From Clostridia bacterium (GTDB lineage Bacteria > Bacillota > Clostridia > Lutisporales > Lutisporaceae), in assembly GCA_029256365.1 (NCBI GenBank), contig JAQSYB010000124.1, positions 1 to 6,064 of the forward strand: 6,064 bases of DNA. Reading direction: 5' to 3'. Position 1 is the first letter of the stretch. Each line of letters begins with the position of its first letter. The translations under genes were made by a program, and so were the position numbers. This document shows, piece by piece, positions 1 to 5,586 of the stretch. The notes beneath the pieces are model-generated. The model was not told where the DNA came from. It did no database searches and worked only from the letters and a program-made list of their open reading frames with translations.

Positions 1-32
1 ACAATCAATTCAATCATAAAAAGACCTAGCAT
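1..32 (-). CDS. 5' end of probable tadC (Tad pilus platform protein), cut by window edge
   Basis: Only the first ten codons are visible. An ATG at 32-30 opens a frame reading MLGLFMIELI and continuing off the window. It starts 2 nt after the tadB stop (TAG at 37-35). A GAGGTG Shine-Dalgarno lies inside the last tadB codons, 5 nt before this ATG, which is the same arrangement as in front of tadB. A second in-frame ATG at 17-15 has a much weaker SD. The short hydrophobic N-terminus fits a membrane protein, and in tad operons tadC, the second T2SSF-domain platform protein, normally follows tadB. The identity therefore rests on gene order and start signals, not on homology visible here. Confidence 0.5.
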   Translation of the reverse strand, partial: MLGLFMIELI

Positions 33-34
33 CT

Positions 35-919
35 CTACACCTCAATATTCGTTATTTTTTCGGATATAAAATATGCAATAACAAACAGCGTCAAGCTGAC
101 TGTCATTACAACTCTTCCTGTTATTCCCGTAAAAACAGGTTGCATAAAGTCCCTTGCTGAAGTTGAAAGCATCAAAATCAAAAGGATAGGCATGCTAGAT
201 AATATTTTTTGTTCTAGCTTCTTTTCCGATAATATACTACCTATGTCATTTAAGACCTCAATTTTATCGGATATGATATCCGTGCTGCTTTTAATCGCAC
301 TTATTAGGTTGCCGCCCGTTCGTTTACATGTTTCTAAAATCTCTGCAAAGCTCTGTATCTCTTCAATCCCCGATCGTTTGGCAAATTCTTCAAAAGCTTT
401 TTCAATGGTTTCATTGGATTCTAGCTTTCTAACAATAATCTCAAATTCTTTTATGATGTATGCGTTGGCTTCATATTGTATTAGCAAATCCGCAATGGCA
501 TTTCTCATTGCCAATTCAAAGGACTTACCAGCATGCAAGGAAGATGACAGGGATTGCAGCGCATCCTTAAATTGCAATCTAAGCTCTGTTTTCCTCTTTC
601 TTATGATTTGTTTTGTTCTGATTTTAGGATAAAACAATCCTAATGGTGTGATAATAAGCGCCAGTATAAAGCTTCGATAGAAAATAGTACCGATTGCAAA
701 CAATGCAAGCATCGCAACAAGCAATGCCAAAGCATGTTCTATGGATTTCATTTTATAGGTGTCATAATCTACGATGTCATCTACTGTATTCTTTCCATTG
801 CTTGAATCCCGGGTTGCTTTTTTAAGCAATGCTTTGATGCTCAGCTTACCATTGGCTATTACAATGGCTATAGCTGCAATTGCAGCTATACCAACAAGGA
901 AAATGGTTATCATGTCCAT
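35..919 (-). CDS. tadB: TadB, type II/IVc secretion system F (platform) family protein
   Basis: This is a 294-residue inner-membrane platform protein of the Tad/Flp pilus machine, predicted to work with TadC and the ATPase CpaF to extract and assemble pilin subunits. Hydrophobic segments appear near residues 4-22, 61-80, 84-97, 237-253 and 268-285. The stretch from about 115 to 250 resembles a T2SSF domain: an amphipathic helical cytoplasmic region beginning QFKDALQSLSSSLHAGKSF, with the EILETCKRTGGNL motif near 193-205, then a membrane helix. Length is normal for TadB. The start at 919 has SD GAGGTGA 5 nt upstream; this SD overlaps the cpaF stop codon (TGA at 933-931), so the two genes are 11 nt apart and probably coupled. 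A second ATG two codons in is also possible. TadB and TadC are paralogues; the position right after cpaF and the length favour TadB. Confidence 0.88.
   Translation of the reverse strand: MDMITIFLVGIAAIAAIAIVIANGKLSIKALLKKATRDSSNGKNTVDDIVDYDTYKMKSIEHALALLVAMLALFAIGTIFYRSFILALIITPLGLFYPKIRTKQIIRKRKTELRLQFKDALQSLSSSLHAGKSFELAMRNAIADLLIQYEANAYIIKEFEIIVRKLESNETIEKAFEEFAKRSGIEEIQSFAEILETCKRTGGNLISAIKSSTDIISDKIEVLNDIGSILSEKKLEQKILSSMPILLILMLSTSARDFMQPVFTGITGRVVMTVSLTLFVIAYFISEKITNIEV
38..43 (-). promoter_or_regulatory. Ribosome binding site for the gene after tadB
   Basis: GAGGTG on the minus strand lies inside the 3' end of tadB, directly before its TAG stop and 5 nt before the ATG at 32-30. It selects this ATG over the in-frame ATG at 17-15, and suggests translational coupling to tadB. 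Confidence 0.55.
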
Positions 920-930
920 TTTTTCTCACC

Positions 931-2169
931 TCAAAGTTCAACCTTTAATCCAGACATTCTTAGCTTTTGTACCTTTTGAAGCTGATTGCCTGTGGCTTTC
1001 AAACCACCGACAACCTTTTCAGTGCTGCTGCTTTGCGCTTCTTCAAATATAAAAAGGGGATTCAACGAAATCTGTCCCTTCTCATATCCTGTTATCTCAC
1101 TTATTTCCATTATCTTTCTTGACTTATCTCTTATCCGTGAAAGATGAATCATAATATCTATCGCAGAAGCTATTTGCTTTTGTATCGCTTCTAAGGGGAG
1201 TGTTGCCGCGCTTAATACCATAGTCTCCAGCCTGCTTAGCATATCCATATTAGAATTCCCATGACCCGTAGAGATAGACCCATCATGACCGGTATTCATT
1301 GCCTGCAGCATATCCAAAGCCTCTGCCCCTCTTACTTCTCCTACAATAATTCTCTCTGGCCTCATTCTTAAAGAAGCCCTAATCAAATCTCGAATGGTGA
1401 TTTCGCCCTTACCCTCTGTATTAATATTTCTGGTCTCTAGCCTTACAATGTTATCAATGTTGTCTATCCGAAGCTCAGCAGAGTCTTCTATGGTGATTAT
1501 GCGCTCCTCCTTGGGTATGGCTTGCGCCAATACATTCAACATAGTTGTTTTCCCCGAGCCTGTCCCACCGCAAATAAATATATTGTATTTTGCTTTAATC
1601 ATGGTATCTAGAAATTCTGCCGCTTCCTTTGTTATGGTTCCCCAATCCATAAGCTTTTGCATGGTCAGACTTTTATTACCGAATTTTCTTATGGTAAGTA
1701 TAGGACCATTCAAAGCGATAGGCGGCAGAACCACGCTGACTCTTGATCCGTCTAATAGTCTTGCATCTACTATTGGGTTTGCCTCATTTACTGTTCTATT
1801 CACCTTTGATACGATGGATTGAATGACATCCTCTAGTTTGTTTTTGCTCTCAAAGGAAGTAGAAATTTTTGATACATGCCCATCTATCTCAATGAATATA
1901 TCTCCTGGACCATTTATCATTATTTCAGTAATATTTTCATCCTCTAATAAGGGCTGCAATACATCAAGCCTTCTCAAAGAATTAAATATTATTCCTATAA
2001 TTGCACTTTTCTCCATTGGTTTTATGTAGCTGCTCGAGGAATATTCAAGTACCAATTCTGTTATAATTTCTAAAATGTCCTCATCACTCATATCTTGATT
2101 AAAATCCAGGCTTTCTCTAACTTGCTTTTTTATTGAGGAAATCAACAAGCTTTTATCTACTGTTGGCAT
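931..2169 (-). CDS. cpaF: CpaF/TadA family secretion ATPase of the Tad pilus
   Basis: This 412-residue protein is a GspE/VirB11-type hexameric ATPase that would power pilin assembly at the cytoplasmic face of the membrane. Motifs visible in order: an N-terminal domain with the CpaF-typical ITEIMINGPGDIFIE stretch at about 80-94; NPIVDARLLDGSRV at 131-144; Walker A GGTGSGKTT at 201-209; the Asp box IITIEDSAEL at 224-233; Walker B with catalytic Glu in RIIVGEVRG at 273-281; and the His box TGHDGSISTGHGNS at 293-306. All key residues are present, so it should be active. The ATG directly abuts the cpaE stop (TAGATG, no gap), with an AAGGTGG SD inside the 3' end of cpaE. tadB follows 11 nt later. 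The symbol tadA is equivalent but is also used for a tRNA deaminase. GspE-like alternatives are made unlikely by the CpaF-type N-terminus and the neighbours. Confidence 0.95.
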   Translation of the reverse strand: MPTVDKSLLISSIKKQVRESLDFNQDMSDEDILEIITELVLEYSSSSYIKPMEKSAIIGIIFNSLRRLDVLQPLLEDENITEIMINGPGDIFIEIDGHVSKISTSFESKNKLEDVIQSIVSKVNRTVNEANPIVDARLLDGSRVSVVLPPIALNGPILTIRKFGNKSLTMQKLMDWGTITKEAAEFLDTMIKAKYNIFICGGTGSGKTTMLNVLAQAIPKEERIITIEDSAELRIDNIDNIVRLETRNINTEGKGEITIRDLIRASLRMRPERIIVGEVRGAEALDMLQAMNTGHDGSISTGHGNSNMDMLSRLETMVLSAATLPLEAIQKQIASAIDIMIHLSRIRDKSRKIMEISEITGYEKGQISLNPLFIFEEAQSSSTEKVVGGLKATGNQLQKVQKLRMSGLKVEL

Positions 2170-3246
2170 CTAAACCCACCTTCGCAGAAAAAAATTTTCA
2201 AGTTTGTCATAAAGCTGTTTGAAATAAGTCATTTCTGAAAAATATACTCCATCGTTTATACCTGAATCATTTATATAGGGTATTACCAGTCCTTCACTGC
2301 ATCGATTCTTTTCATTGGTTTCCCTATACTTATTAATCACATTGATTAACTTGCTTGAAATATCAGCTTCAAGCAAATCATTGATTTTAGGGATTTGTTT
2401 AAAAAAGTCCTCCTGCTTTGTTTTGCCGAAACGATCGCTGCAGGAGATATTTATGATTGCATCGCAATACTTGAAAGTCCCCAAAGTCATTTCGTTCATT
2501 GCAGTGTCCATATCAAAAATAATCACGTCATAGCCGCTTTGCTTTTTTAAAAAGCCAGTTAACAGCTCGATATCCTCCATCTTAATGTCCTTATACTCTA
2601 ATACATTGCTCTCCCGTTCAATAAAGTGAATATTTGTATTGGCGTCCACTGCTTTAATTGTATTCAGCTTAAGCTGTAGATTTGGGAGTTGACTCTTTAA
2701 TAGATATAGCAAAAATATGATTCCTTTGGCCTGTCCACCTCTTTCCAAAAGAGGAAGCGAGGAAAATGACTCAAAAGATAAAAATAGCACTTTCCGTGAC
2801 TGCATAGCATATTGATGCGCAAGATTGTAAGCGATTGTACTCTTACCAGCTGCACCGGCAGGAGAATATGCACAGAGGAGCTTGGTTTCACAGTGACTAT
2901 TTGTAACTATCATCTTGCCGCTTGACGACTTATCATAAGCTTCAAGAAGAAGTTTTATGATATGTTCCGCTTTCTGAAACTTATATATCGTTGTCATATT
3001 GCTTTCTGATAATGCTTCCGTAAGTAAAATGACTGTTTTGATCTGATCCACACTTACTTGTTCACTTAGAAGTTTTTGATCAATCAAAAGTATATCAGCT
3101 TCTTCGCAGCTCATAAGGTACTCATGCAAAAGCTTCCGTTTTGAAAAGCAAGTTACTTCAAAGGCTTGTCCATGCTCAACCTGTATATACAATGCAAGTG
3201 CCTTCACGTAGCTTTGATTTTCGTCAGCAATCATTAACTTAATCAT
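2170..3246 (-). CDS. cpaE: CpaE/TadZ-like protein: receiver domain fused to ParA/MinD-type ATPase
   Basis: The protein is 358 residues from the ATG at 3246. CpaE/TadZ proteins localise the Tad secretion machine, typically to a pole. Residues 1 to about 110 look like a response-regulator receiver: acidic pair D8/E9 (IADEN), candidate phosphoacceptor D56 at the end of strand ILLID, T76, and K89 in YKFQKAEHI. Unlike many CpaE receivers, which are degenerate, the main acidic, Thr and Lys positions seem to be kept. A ParA/MinD-like ATPase follows, with P-loop AGAAGKST at about 130-137 and a Walker B-like YDVIIFDMD at about 239-247. The signature Lys of the deviant Walker A (KGGxGKT) is replaced by Ala, so ATP-dependent dimerisation may differ from MinD. 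The frame can be extended four codons to a GTG at 3258, but the best SD (AGGTGAT, 3260-3254) overlaps that region and sits 7 nt before the ATG at 3246. The stop abuts cpaF. Confidence 0.85.
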   Translation of the reverse strand: MIKLMIADENQSYVKALALYIQVEHGQAFEVTCFSKRKLLHEYLMSCEEADILLIDQKLLSEQVSVDQIKTVILLTEALSESNMTTIYKFQKAEHIIKLLLEAYDKSSSGKMIVTNSHCETKLLCAYSPAGAAGKSTIAYNLAHQYAMQSRKVLFLSFESFSSLPLLERGGQAKGIIFLLYLLKSQLPNLQLKLNTIKAVDANTNIHFIERESNVLEYKDIKMEDIELLTGFLKKQSGYDVIIFDMDTAMNEMTLGTFKYCDAIINISCSDRFGKTKQEDFFKQIPKINDLLEADISSKLINVINKYRETNEKNRCSEGLVIPYINDSGINDGVYFSEMTYFKQLYDKLENFFLRRWV

Positions 3247-3253
3247 ATTTCTC

Positions 3254-3260
3254 ATCACCT
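3254..3260 (-). promoter_or_regulatory. Ribosome binding site deciding the cpaE start
   Basis: AGGTGAT is a contiguous match to the 3' part of the consensus AGGAGGTGAT, 7 nt before the ATG at 3246. The longer frame would start at GTG 3258 or ATG 3255, both of which lie inside this SD and have no SD of their own at a useful distance. Confidence 0.65.
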
Positions 3261-3266
3261 ACACAA

Positions 3267-3782
3267 TTATAATAATCCGGCCACTATGGTACCCAGTGCG
3301 ATTGGTATGGTAAAGTGCATCTTGCCATCATTGTTTGTGTTCAGCTCATAATAGGGCAAGATACGCATGCTCAGAAAACAGCTTTGTAGATAGTGAAATA
3401 GTTTTTTAAGTCTAGCAAAGAAATTTTTACGAGCTACCATAATCATTAGTGCCATAAAGAAACCAAATAGAAAGGTCAATGCCATACTCCACAAAACAAC
3501 TCTTATTCCAACAAGTGCTCCAATGGAGCACATCAGCTTTATATCCCCTGCACCTAGCATCTGAAGCAAATAAAGGGGCAGCAATATTCCAAAGGGAGCA
3601 AAGAGACCTAATAAGGATGATGACAGGTGTATTTCGGGCTCTACCAATGTATTATATATAATACCCAAAACGGCAAATCCCAGATTCATTTCGTTTTTTA
3701 CTTTGTAGCTGCGCACATCCGAAGTTACAGCAAAAGACAATTGAGTTATGATTAATAGCATTTTTATACTCTCTTCGCTCAT
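3267..3782 (-). CDS. tadV: A24 family prepilin peptidase (TadV/CpaA-like)
   Basis: This 171-residue polytopic membrane aspartic protease is predicted to cleave prepilin leader peptides for the Tad pilus. The two catalytic aspartates of family A24 are visible: D22 in TSDVRSYKVKNEMN near the N-terminus and D80 in the GAGDIKLM (GxGDxKL) motif. Several hydrophobic helices surround them, and the C-terminus ends in the family-like FTIPIALGTIVAGLL. There is no N-terminal methylase domain, as usual for the short Tad-type peptidases. The frame extends to an ATG at 3818 (183 aa), but that start has no SD and lies about 7 nt after the predicted transcription start. The ATG at 3782 has AAGGTGG upstream and places the first helix at the expected position. 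An ATG at 3761 is a third option. It is the first gene of the tad operon; cpaE begins 20 nt after its stop. Confidence 0.87.
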   Translation of the reverse strand: MSEESIKMLLIITQLSFAVTSDVRSYKVKNEMNLGFAVLGIIYNTLVEPEIHLSSSLLGLFAPFGILLPLYLLQMLGAGDIKLMCSIGALVGIRVVLWSMALTFLFGFFMALMIMVARKNFFARLKKLFHYLQSCFLSMRILPYYELNTNNDGKMHFTIPIALGTIVAGLL

Positions 3783-3787
3783 CTTCT

Positions 3788-3794
3788 CCACCTT
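3788..3794 (-). promoter_or_regulatory. Ribosome binding site deciding the prepilin peptidase start
   Basis: AAGGTGG lies 5 nt before the ATG at 3782 (8 nt if only AAGG pairs). Nothing SD-like precedes the longer-frame ATG at 3818, so the shorter protein is preferred. The SD is imperfect, hence the moderate confidence. Confidence 0.5.
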
Positions 3795-3831
3795 ATTGCA
3801 AATTATGTAATTATTCATGACATTTATGGGT

Positions 3832-3840
3832 ATTATATCA
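3832..3840 (-). promoter_or_regulatory. Putative extended -10 promoter of the tad operon
   Basis: TGATATAAT on the minus strand is a perfect TATAAT (3837-3832) preceded by the TGn extended -10 element. No good -35 is seen at 16-18 nt upstream (best 3 of 6 matches), which is tolerated by extended -10 promoters. The predicted start near 3825 gives a leader of about 43 nt to the ATG at 3782. It lies between the upstream gene's terminator and the first tad gene, the expected place for the operon promoter. Confidence 0.5.
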
Positions 3841-3890
3841 TCTATTGTATAAAAATGGAATACTTTTGTAAAAATTTATTTTATTGCATT

Positions 3891-3922
3891 AAAAAAAGTC
3901 TATTGGTAAAACCAATAGACTT
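3891..3922 (-). terminator. Intrinsic terminator after the lipoprotein gene
   Basis: A perfect 12-bp stem (3896-3907 with 3911-3922; core AGTCTATTGGT / ACCAATAGACT) has a 3-nt loop and is followed on the minus strand by a run of U (A run at 3891-3897 on the plus strand). It ends the lipoprotein transcript about 100 nt after its stop and insulates the tad operon promoter downstream. A weaker 7-bp inverted repeat (CTCTTTG 3928-3934 / CAAAGAG 3953-3959) lies in the same 3' UTR just before it. Confidence 0.88.
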
Positions 3923-4021
3923 CACACCTCTTTGAATTTCCATATTCGACAACAAAGAGATTTCAACAACTATTTATATTTCGCGTATTCTTTCTTAAGG
4001 CTCACTTAGCTGAGTATGTGG

Positions 4022-4354
4022 TTACTTCTCCACTCTCTTAAGAGTGCTGGTATAATCTCCGTAGGTCACAACCAGCGTATCCTTTGTAAGGGTGTAGGTG
4101 TTTGCTAATTCAGCTTCATTTGTGGGCATGTATATGAGTTGATTGCCTTCGACACGATATGTTCCAGAAAGCAAGTCTCCGTGCTCTATGGTTTCATCTT
4201 CCAAATAAAATGTTCCATCCTCATTCAGTGTCATGGTTAATCCATCTTGTTCTGAGTACCATTTCCCCACGATAGATGATGTATTTCTGATGCAGCCAAC
4301 AAAAACAATCATTAAAGCAAATATAAGTAAAATCATTTTAGCTTTTCTTGACAA
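4022..4354 (-). CDS. Small predicted lipoprotein of unknown function
   Basis: This 110-residue protein has a lipoprotein signal: basic MSRKAK, hydrophobic core at 7-19, and lipobox FVGC with the lipidated Cys at 21. The mature part of about 90 residues opens with a short linker and then beta-rich sequence (GKWYSEQDGLTMTLNEDGTFYLE, residues 30-52; SGTYRVEGNQLIY; TYTLTKDTLVVTYGDYTSTLKRV). This G.W...dG...f..DGTF pattern is typical of small lipocalin-like or DUF5640-type extracytoplasmic proteins, but no function follows from it. It would be anchored on the outer face of the cell membrane. The start is TTG at 4354, chosen because a near-perfect SD lies 7 nt upstream; the next ATG (residue 7) would remove the basic n-region of the signal. 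It has its own promoter and terminator, so a direct role with the flanking ribosomal or tad genes is not indicated. Confidence 0.82.
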   Translation of the reverse strand: MSRKAKMILLIFALMIVFVGCIRNTSSIVGKWYSEQDGLTMTLNEDGTFYLEDETIEHGDLLSGTYRVEGNQLIYMPTNEAELANTYTLTKDTLVVTYGDYTSTLKRVEK

Positions 4355-4361
4355 ATTGAAT

Positions 4362-4370
4362 ACCTCCTTT
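4362..4370 (-). promoter_or_regulatory. Strong ribosome binding site supporting a TTG start
   Basis: AAAGGAGGT on the minus strand sits 7 nt before the TTG at 4354-4352. The first in-frame ATG is 18 nt further in, too far for this SD, so translation should begin at TTG. Confidence 0.75.
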
Positions 4371-4389
4371 GAATTTAACCAATGAGTTA

Positions 4390-4418
4390 ATTATAAATAA
4401 TATATCCATAAATATCTA
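4390..4418 (-). promoter_or_regulatory. Putative sigma-A promoter of the lipoprotein gene
   Basis: A perfect -10 TATAAT (4395-4390) has a 17-nt spacer to TAGATA (4418-4413, 4 of 6 matches to TTGACA). The predicted start near 4383 gives a leader of about 28 nt that contains the SD. The region is very AT-rich, so other -10-like matches exist; this pair has the best spacing. Confidence 0.5.
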
Positions 4419-4444
4419 GCACTTTATTTTTATCAACTCATGAC

Positions 4445-4481
4445 AAAAAACAAAAAAGAAAGTCGTATGAATACGACTTTC
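4445..4481 (-). terminator. Intrinsic terminator after rplL
   Basis: A perfect 11-bp inverted repeat (GAAAGTCGTAT 4458-4468 / ATACGACTTTC 4471-4481) is followed on the minus strand by two runs of six U separated by one G (plus-strand A runs 4452-4457 and 4445-4450). The formal loop is only 2 nt, so the top pair probably opens to give a 4-nt loop. It starts 15 nt after the rplL stop and closes the rplJ-rplL transcript. Confidence 0.9.
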
Positions 4482-4496
4482 TCCTAAGTAAATAAA

Positions 4497-4871
4497 TTAC
4501 TTTATTTCTACAGTTGCGCCTACTTCTGCAAGCTTTGCTTTTATTGCTTCAGCATCTGCCATAGCAACAGCTTCCTTAATTGGCTTTGGAGCATTGTCTA
4601 CTAGATCCTTTGCTTCTTTTAAGCCAAGACCAGTTAATTCTCTAACAACCTTGATAACCTTAATCTTTTCAGCACCTGGTGATGCAAGAATTACATCAAA
4701 CTCAGTCTTCTCTTCTGCTGGAGCTGCTGCTGCTGCTCCGCCACCTACTGCTACTGGAGCTGCTGCTGTTACACCAAACTCCTCTTCGATTGCTTTTACC
4801 AATTCTGCTAACTCAAGAACTGTCATGCCTTTTATTTCTTCAATAAACTTTAAAGTTTTTTCACTTGCCAT
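4497..4871 (-). CDS. rplL: 50S ribosomal protein L7/L12
   Basis: This 124-residue stalk protein, present as dimers on L10, recruits translation GTPases to the 50S subunit. The N-terminal dimerisation helices cover about 1-33. A flexible Ala/Gly-rich hinge follows at about 35-54 (TAAAPVAVGGGAAAAAPAEEK). The globular C-terminal domain holds the factor-binding motif KIKVIKVVRELTGLGLKEAKDLVDNAPKPIKE. Length and composition are standard. The start has SD AGGAGGT 9 nt upstream, and the gene begins 30 nt after rplJ in the same transcript. It is probably made in excess of L10 because it is the multi-copy stalk protein. No rpoB follows it: a strong terminator and then an unrelated lipoprotein gene do. 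Confidence 0.98.
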   Translation of the reverse strand: MASEKTLKFIEEIKGMTVLELAELVKAIEEEFGVTAAAPVAVGGGAAAAAPAEEKTEFDVILASPGAEKIKVIKVVRELTGLGLKEAKDLVDNAPKPIKEAVAMADAEAIKAKLAEVGATVEIK

Positions 4872-4901
4872 TTTCTTGTTACCTCCTATTATTTCACTTT
4901 A

Positions 4902-5405
4902 TTAAGCTTGCGCTTCTTTTTTTTCTCTAATTTGATCTAATGAGTATGCAAGGTTTCTGATAGAACCTTGTAATGCACCAAGTAACATTGAAAGTAATAT
5001 TTCCTTGGATGGTAAATCACCAAGAGCCTTCATTTGGGCTGCATCCATAACCTTACCTTCTACTACACCAGCCTTAACTGATATTGTAGTCTTTGGATGC
5101 TCCTTGACGAATTGGTTTAGCACCTTTGCAGGAGCTACTACATCGCCATATCCAAAAGCTATAGCAACAGTACCTTGTAATTGATCATGAATTGCATCTA
5201 ATCCAACTTCACTAGTTGCTCTCTTAAACAATGTATTTTTATATACCTTGTAATCAACACCAGCGTCTCTGAATTTGCTTCTCAATTCAGTTACATCTTC
5301 AACGTTTATACCTTTGTAATCAACCAAAACAAATGAGCTTGCCTTTGCTAGCTTTTCCTTTGCCTCGTTCACTACAACTGCTTTCACATCATGATTCTTT
5401 GCCAT
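4902..5405 (-). CDS. rplJ: 50S ribosomal protein L10
   Basis: This 167-residue stalk-base protein binds 23S rRNA through its N-terminal domain and L7/L12 dimers through its C-terminal helix. Family hallmarks are the DYKGINVEDVTELRSKFRDAG stretch (about 29-49), YKVYKNTLFKRA (about 52-63), LPSKEILLSMLLGALQGSIRNLAYSL (about 131-156) and the charged C-terminal end. Length is normal. The SD AGGAGGTG lies 5 nt before the ATG. L10, in complex with L7/L12, is known in Firmicutes to repress its own operon by binding the leader RNA; the matching leader with attenuator lies directly upstream in this window, so autogenous control is expected here too. Confidence 0.98.
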   Translation of the reverse strand: MAKNHDVKAVVVNEAKEKLAKASSFVLVDYKGINVEDVTELRSKFRDAGVDYKVYKNTLFKRATSEVGLDAIHDQLQGTVAIAFGYGDVVAPAKVLNQFVKEHPKTTISVKAGVVEGKVMDAAQMKALGDLPSKEILLSMLLGALQGSIRNLAYSLDQIREKKEAQA

Positions 5406-5422
5406 TCTTACACCTCCTCGTT

Positions 5423-5440
5423 ATGAAACCTTCGTTTCAT
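5423..5440 (-). other. Hairpin immediately upstream of the rplJ SD
   Basis: ATGAAAC / GTTTCAT form a perfect 7-bp stem with a 4-nt loop (GAAG in the RNA), ending only 4 nt before the rplJ SD (5418-5411). It lies well past the attenuator and could influence ribosome access or mRNA stability. A role is inference only. Confidence 0.4.
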
Positions 5441-5499
5441 CATCTACAAGATATTTCTCTTAATCTCTGTTCCTTCAAGACCTTTTGAATGAAAAACTC

Positions 5500-5547
5500 A
5501 GGACATCTAGTCCTTCGCTTTTAGCCGGATTTGTTTTACAAATGGCT
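5500..5547 (-). other. Two further predicted hairpins in the rplJ leader tail
   Basis: Between the attenuator and the rplJ RBS the minus-strand RNA can form an imperfect hairpin at 5523-5547 (AGCC/GGCT plus ATTTGT/ACAAAT around a 3-nt loop, with a 2-nt bulge). It can also form a small 5-bp hairpin at 5500-5514 (AGGAC/GTCCT). Neither is followed by a U tract in the direction of transcription, so they are not terminators. The rest of 5441-5499 shows no clear structure. Confidence 0.3.
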
Positions 5548-5556
5548 TTTGCATAC

Positions 5557-5586
5557 AAAAGGCCTCTCCGTAGACATAGAGAGGCC
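5557..5586 (-). terminator. Attenuator terminator in the L10 leader
   Basis: GGCCTCTC (5586-5579) pairs with GAGAGGCC (5568-5561) across a 10-nt loop and is followed by UUUUGU in the minus-strand RNA. It lies about 150 nt before rplJ, inside the leader, where Firmicute L10 leaders carry their regulated terminator. The loop contains UGUCUACGG, which is complementary to an upstream leader segment, so it must form conditionally. Confidence 0.85.

Noticed and set aside
192..632. 146-codon open frame on the plus strand
   Set aside because: It lies wholly antisense to tadB, has no SD or promoter, and its translation shows only mirror-image composition of the real gene.
1394..1822. 142-codon open frame on the plus strand
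   Set aside because: It is antisense to the highly conserved ATPase core of cpaF and has no initiation signals of its own.
2697..2891. 64-codon minus-strand frame inside cpaE in another frame
   Set aside because: It is fully contained in cpaE, without SD or recognisable sequence; the cpaE frame carries the P-loop.
3881..3944. Possible 20-codon ORF (MEIQRGV...) after the lipoprotein gene
   Set aside because: It has no SD and runs through the terminator hairpin and its U tract, so it is not a credible gene.
4001..4014. Short palindrome CTCA-n6-TGAG just after the lipoprotein stop
   Set aside because: Only 4 bp per arm with no U tract; the real terminator is the 12-bp stem at 3896-3922.
4408..4436. 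Alternative promoter TTGATA with 17-nt spacer to ATTTAT
   Set aside because: The -35 is good, but the matching -10 is poor compared with the perfect TATAAT at 4395-4390.
4382..4441. Inverted repeat ATGAGTT / AACTCAT flanking the lipoprotein promoter
   Set aside because: Seven base pairs separated by 46 nt in a very AT-rich region is easily expected by chance, and the arms do not match a known operator.
4594..4905. 103-codon plus-strand frame with an Ala-rich stretch
   Set aside because: The Ala/Pro run is only the reverse strand of the rplL hinge codons.
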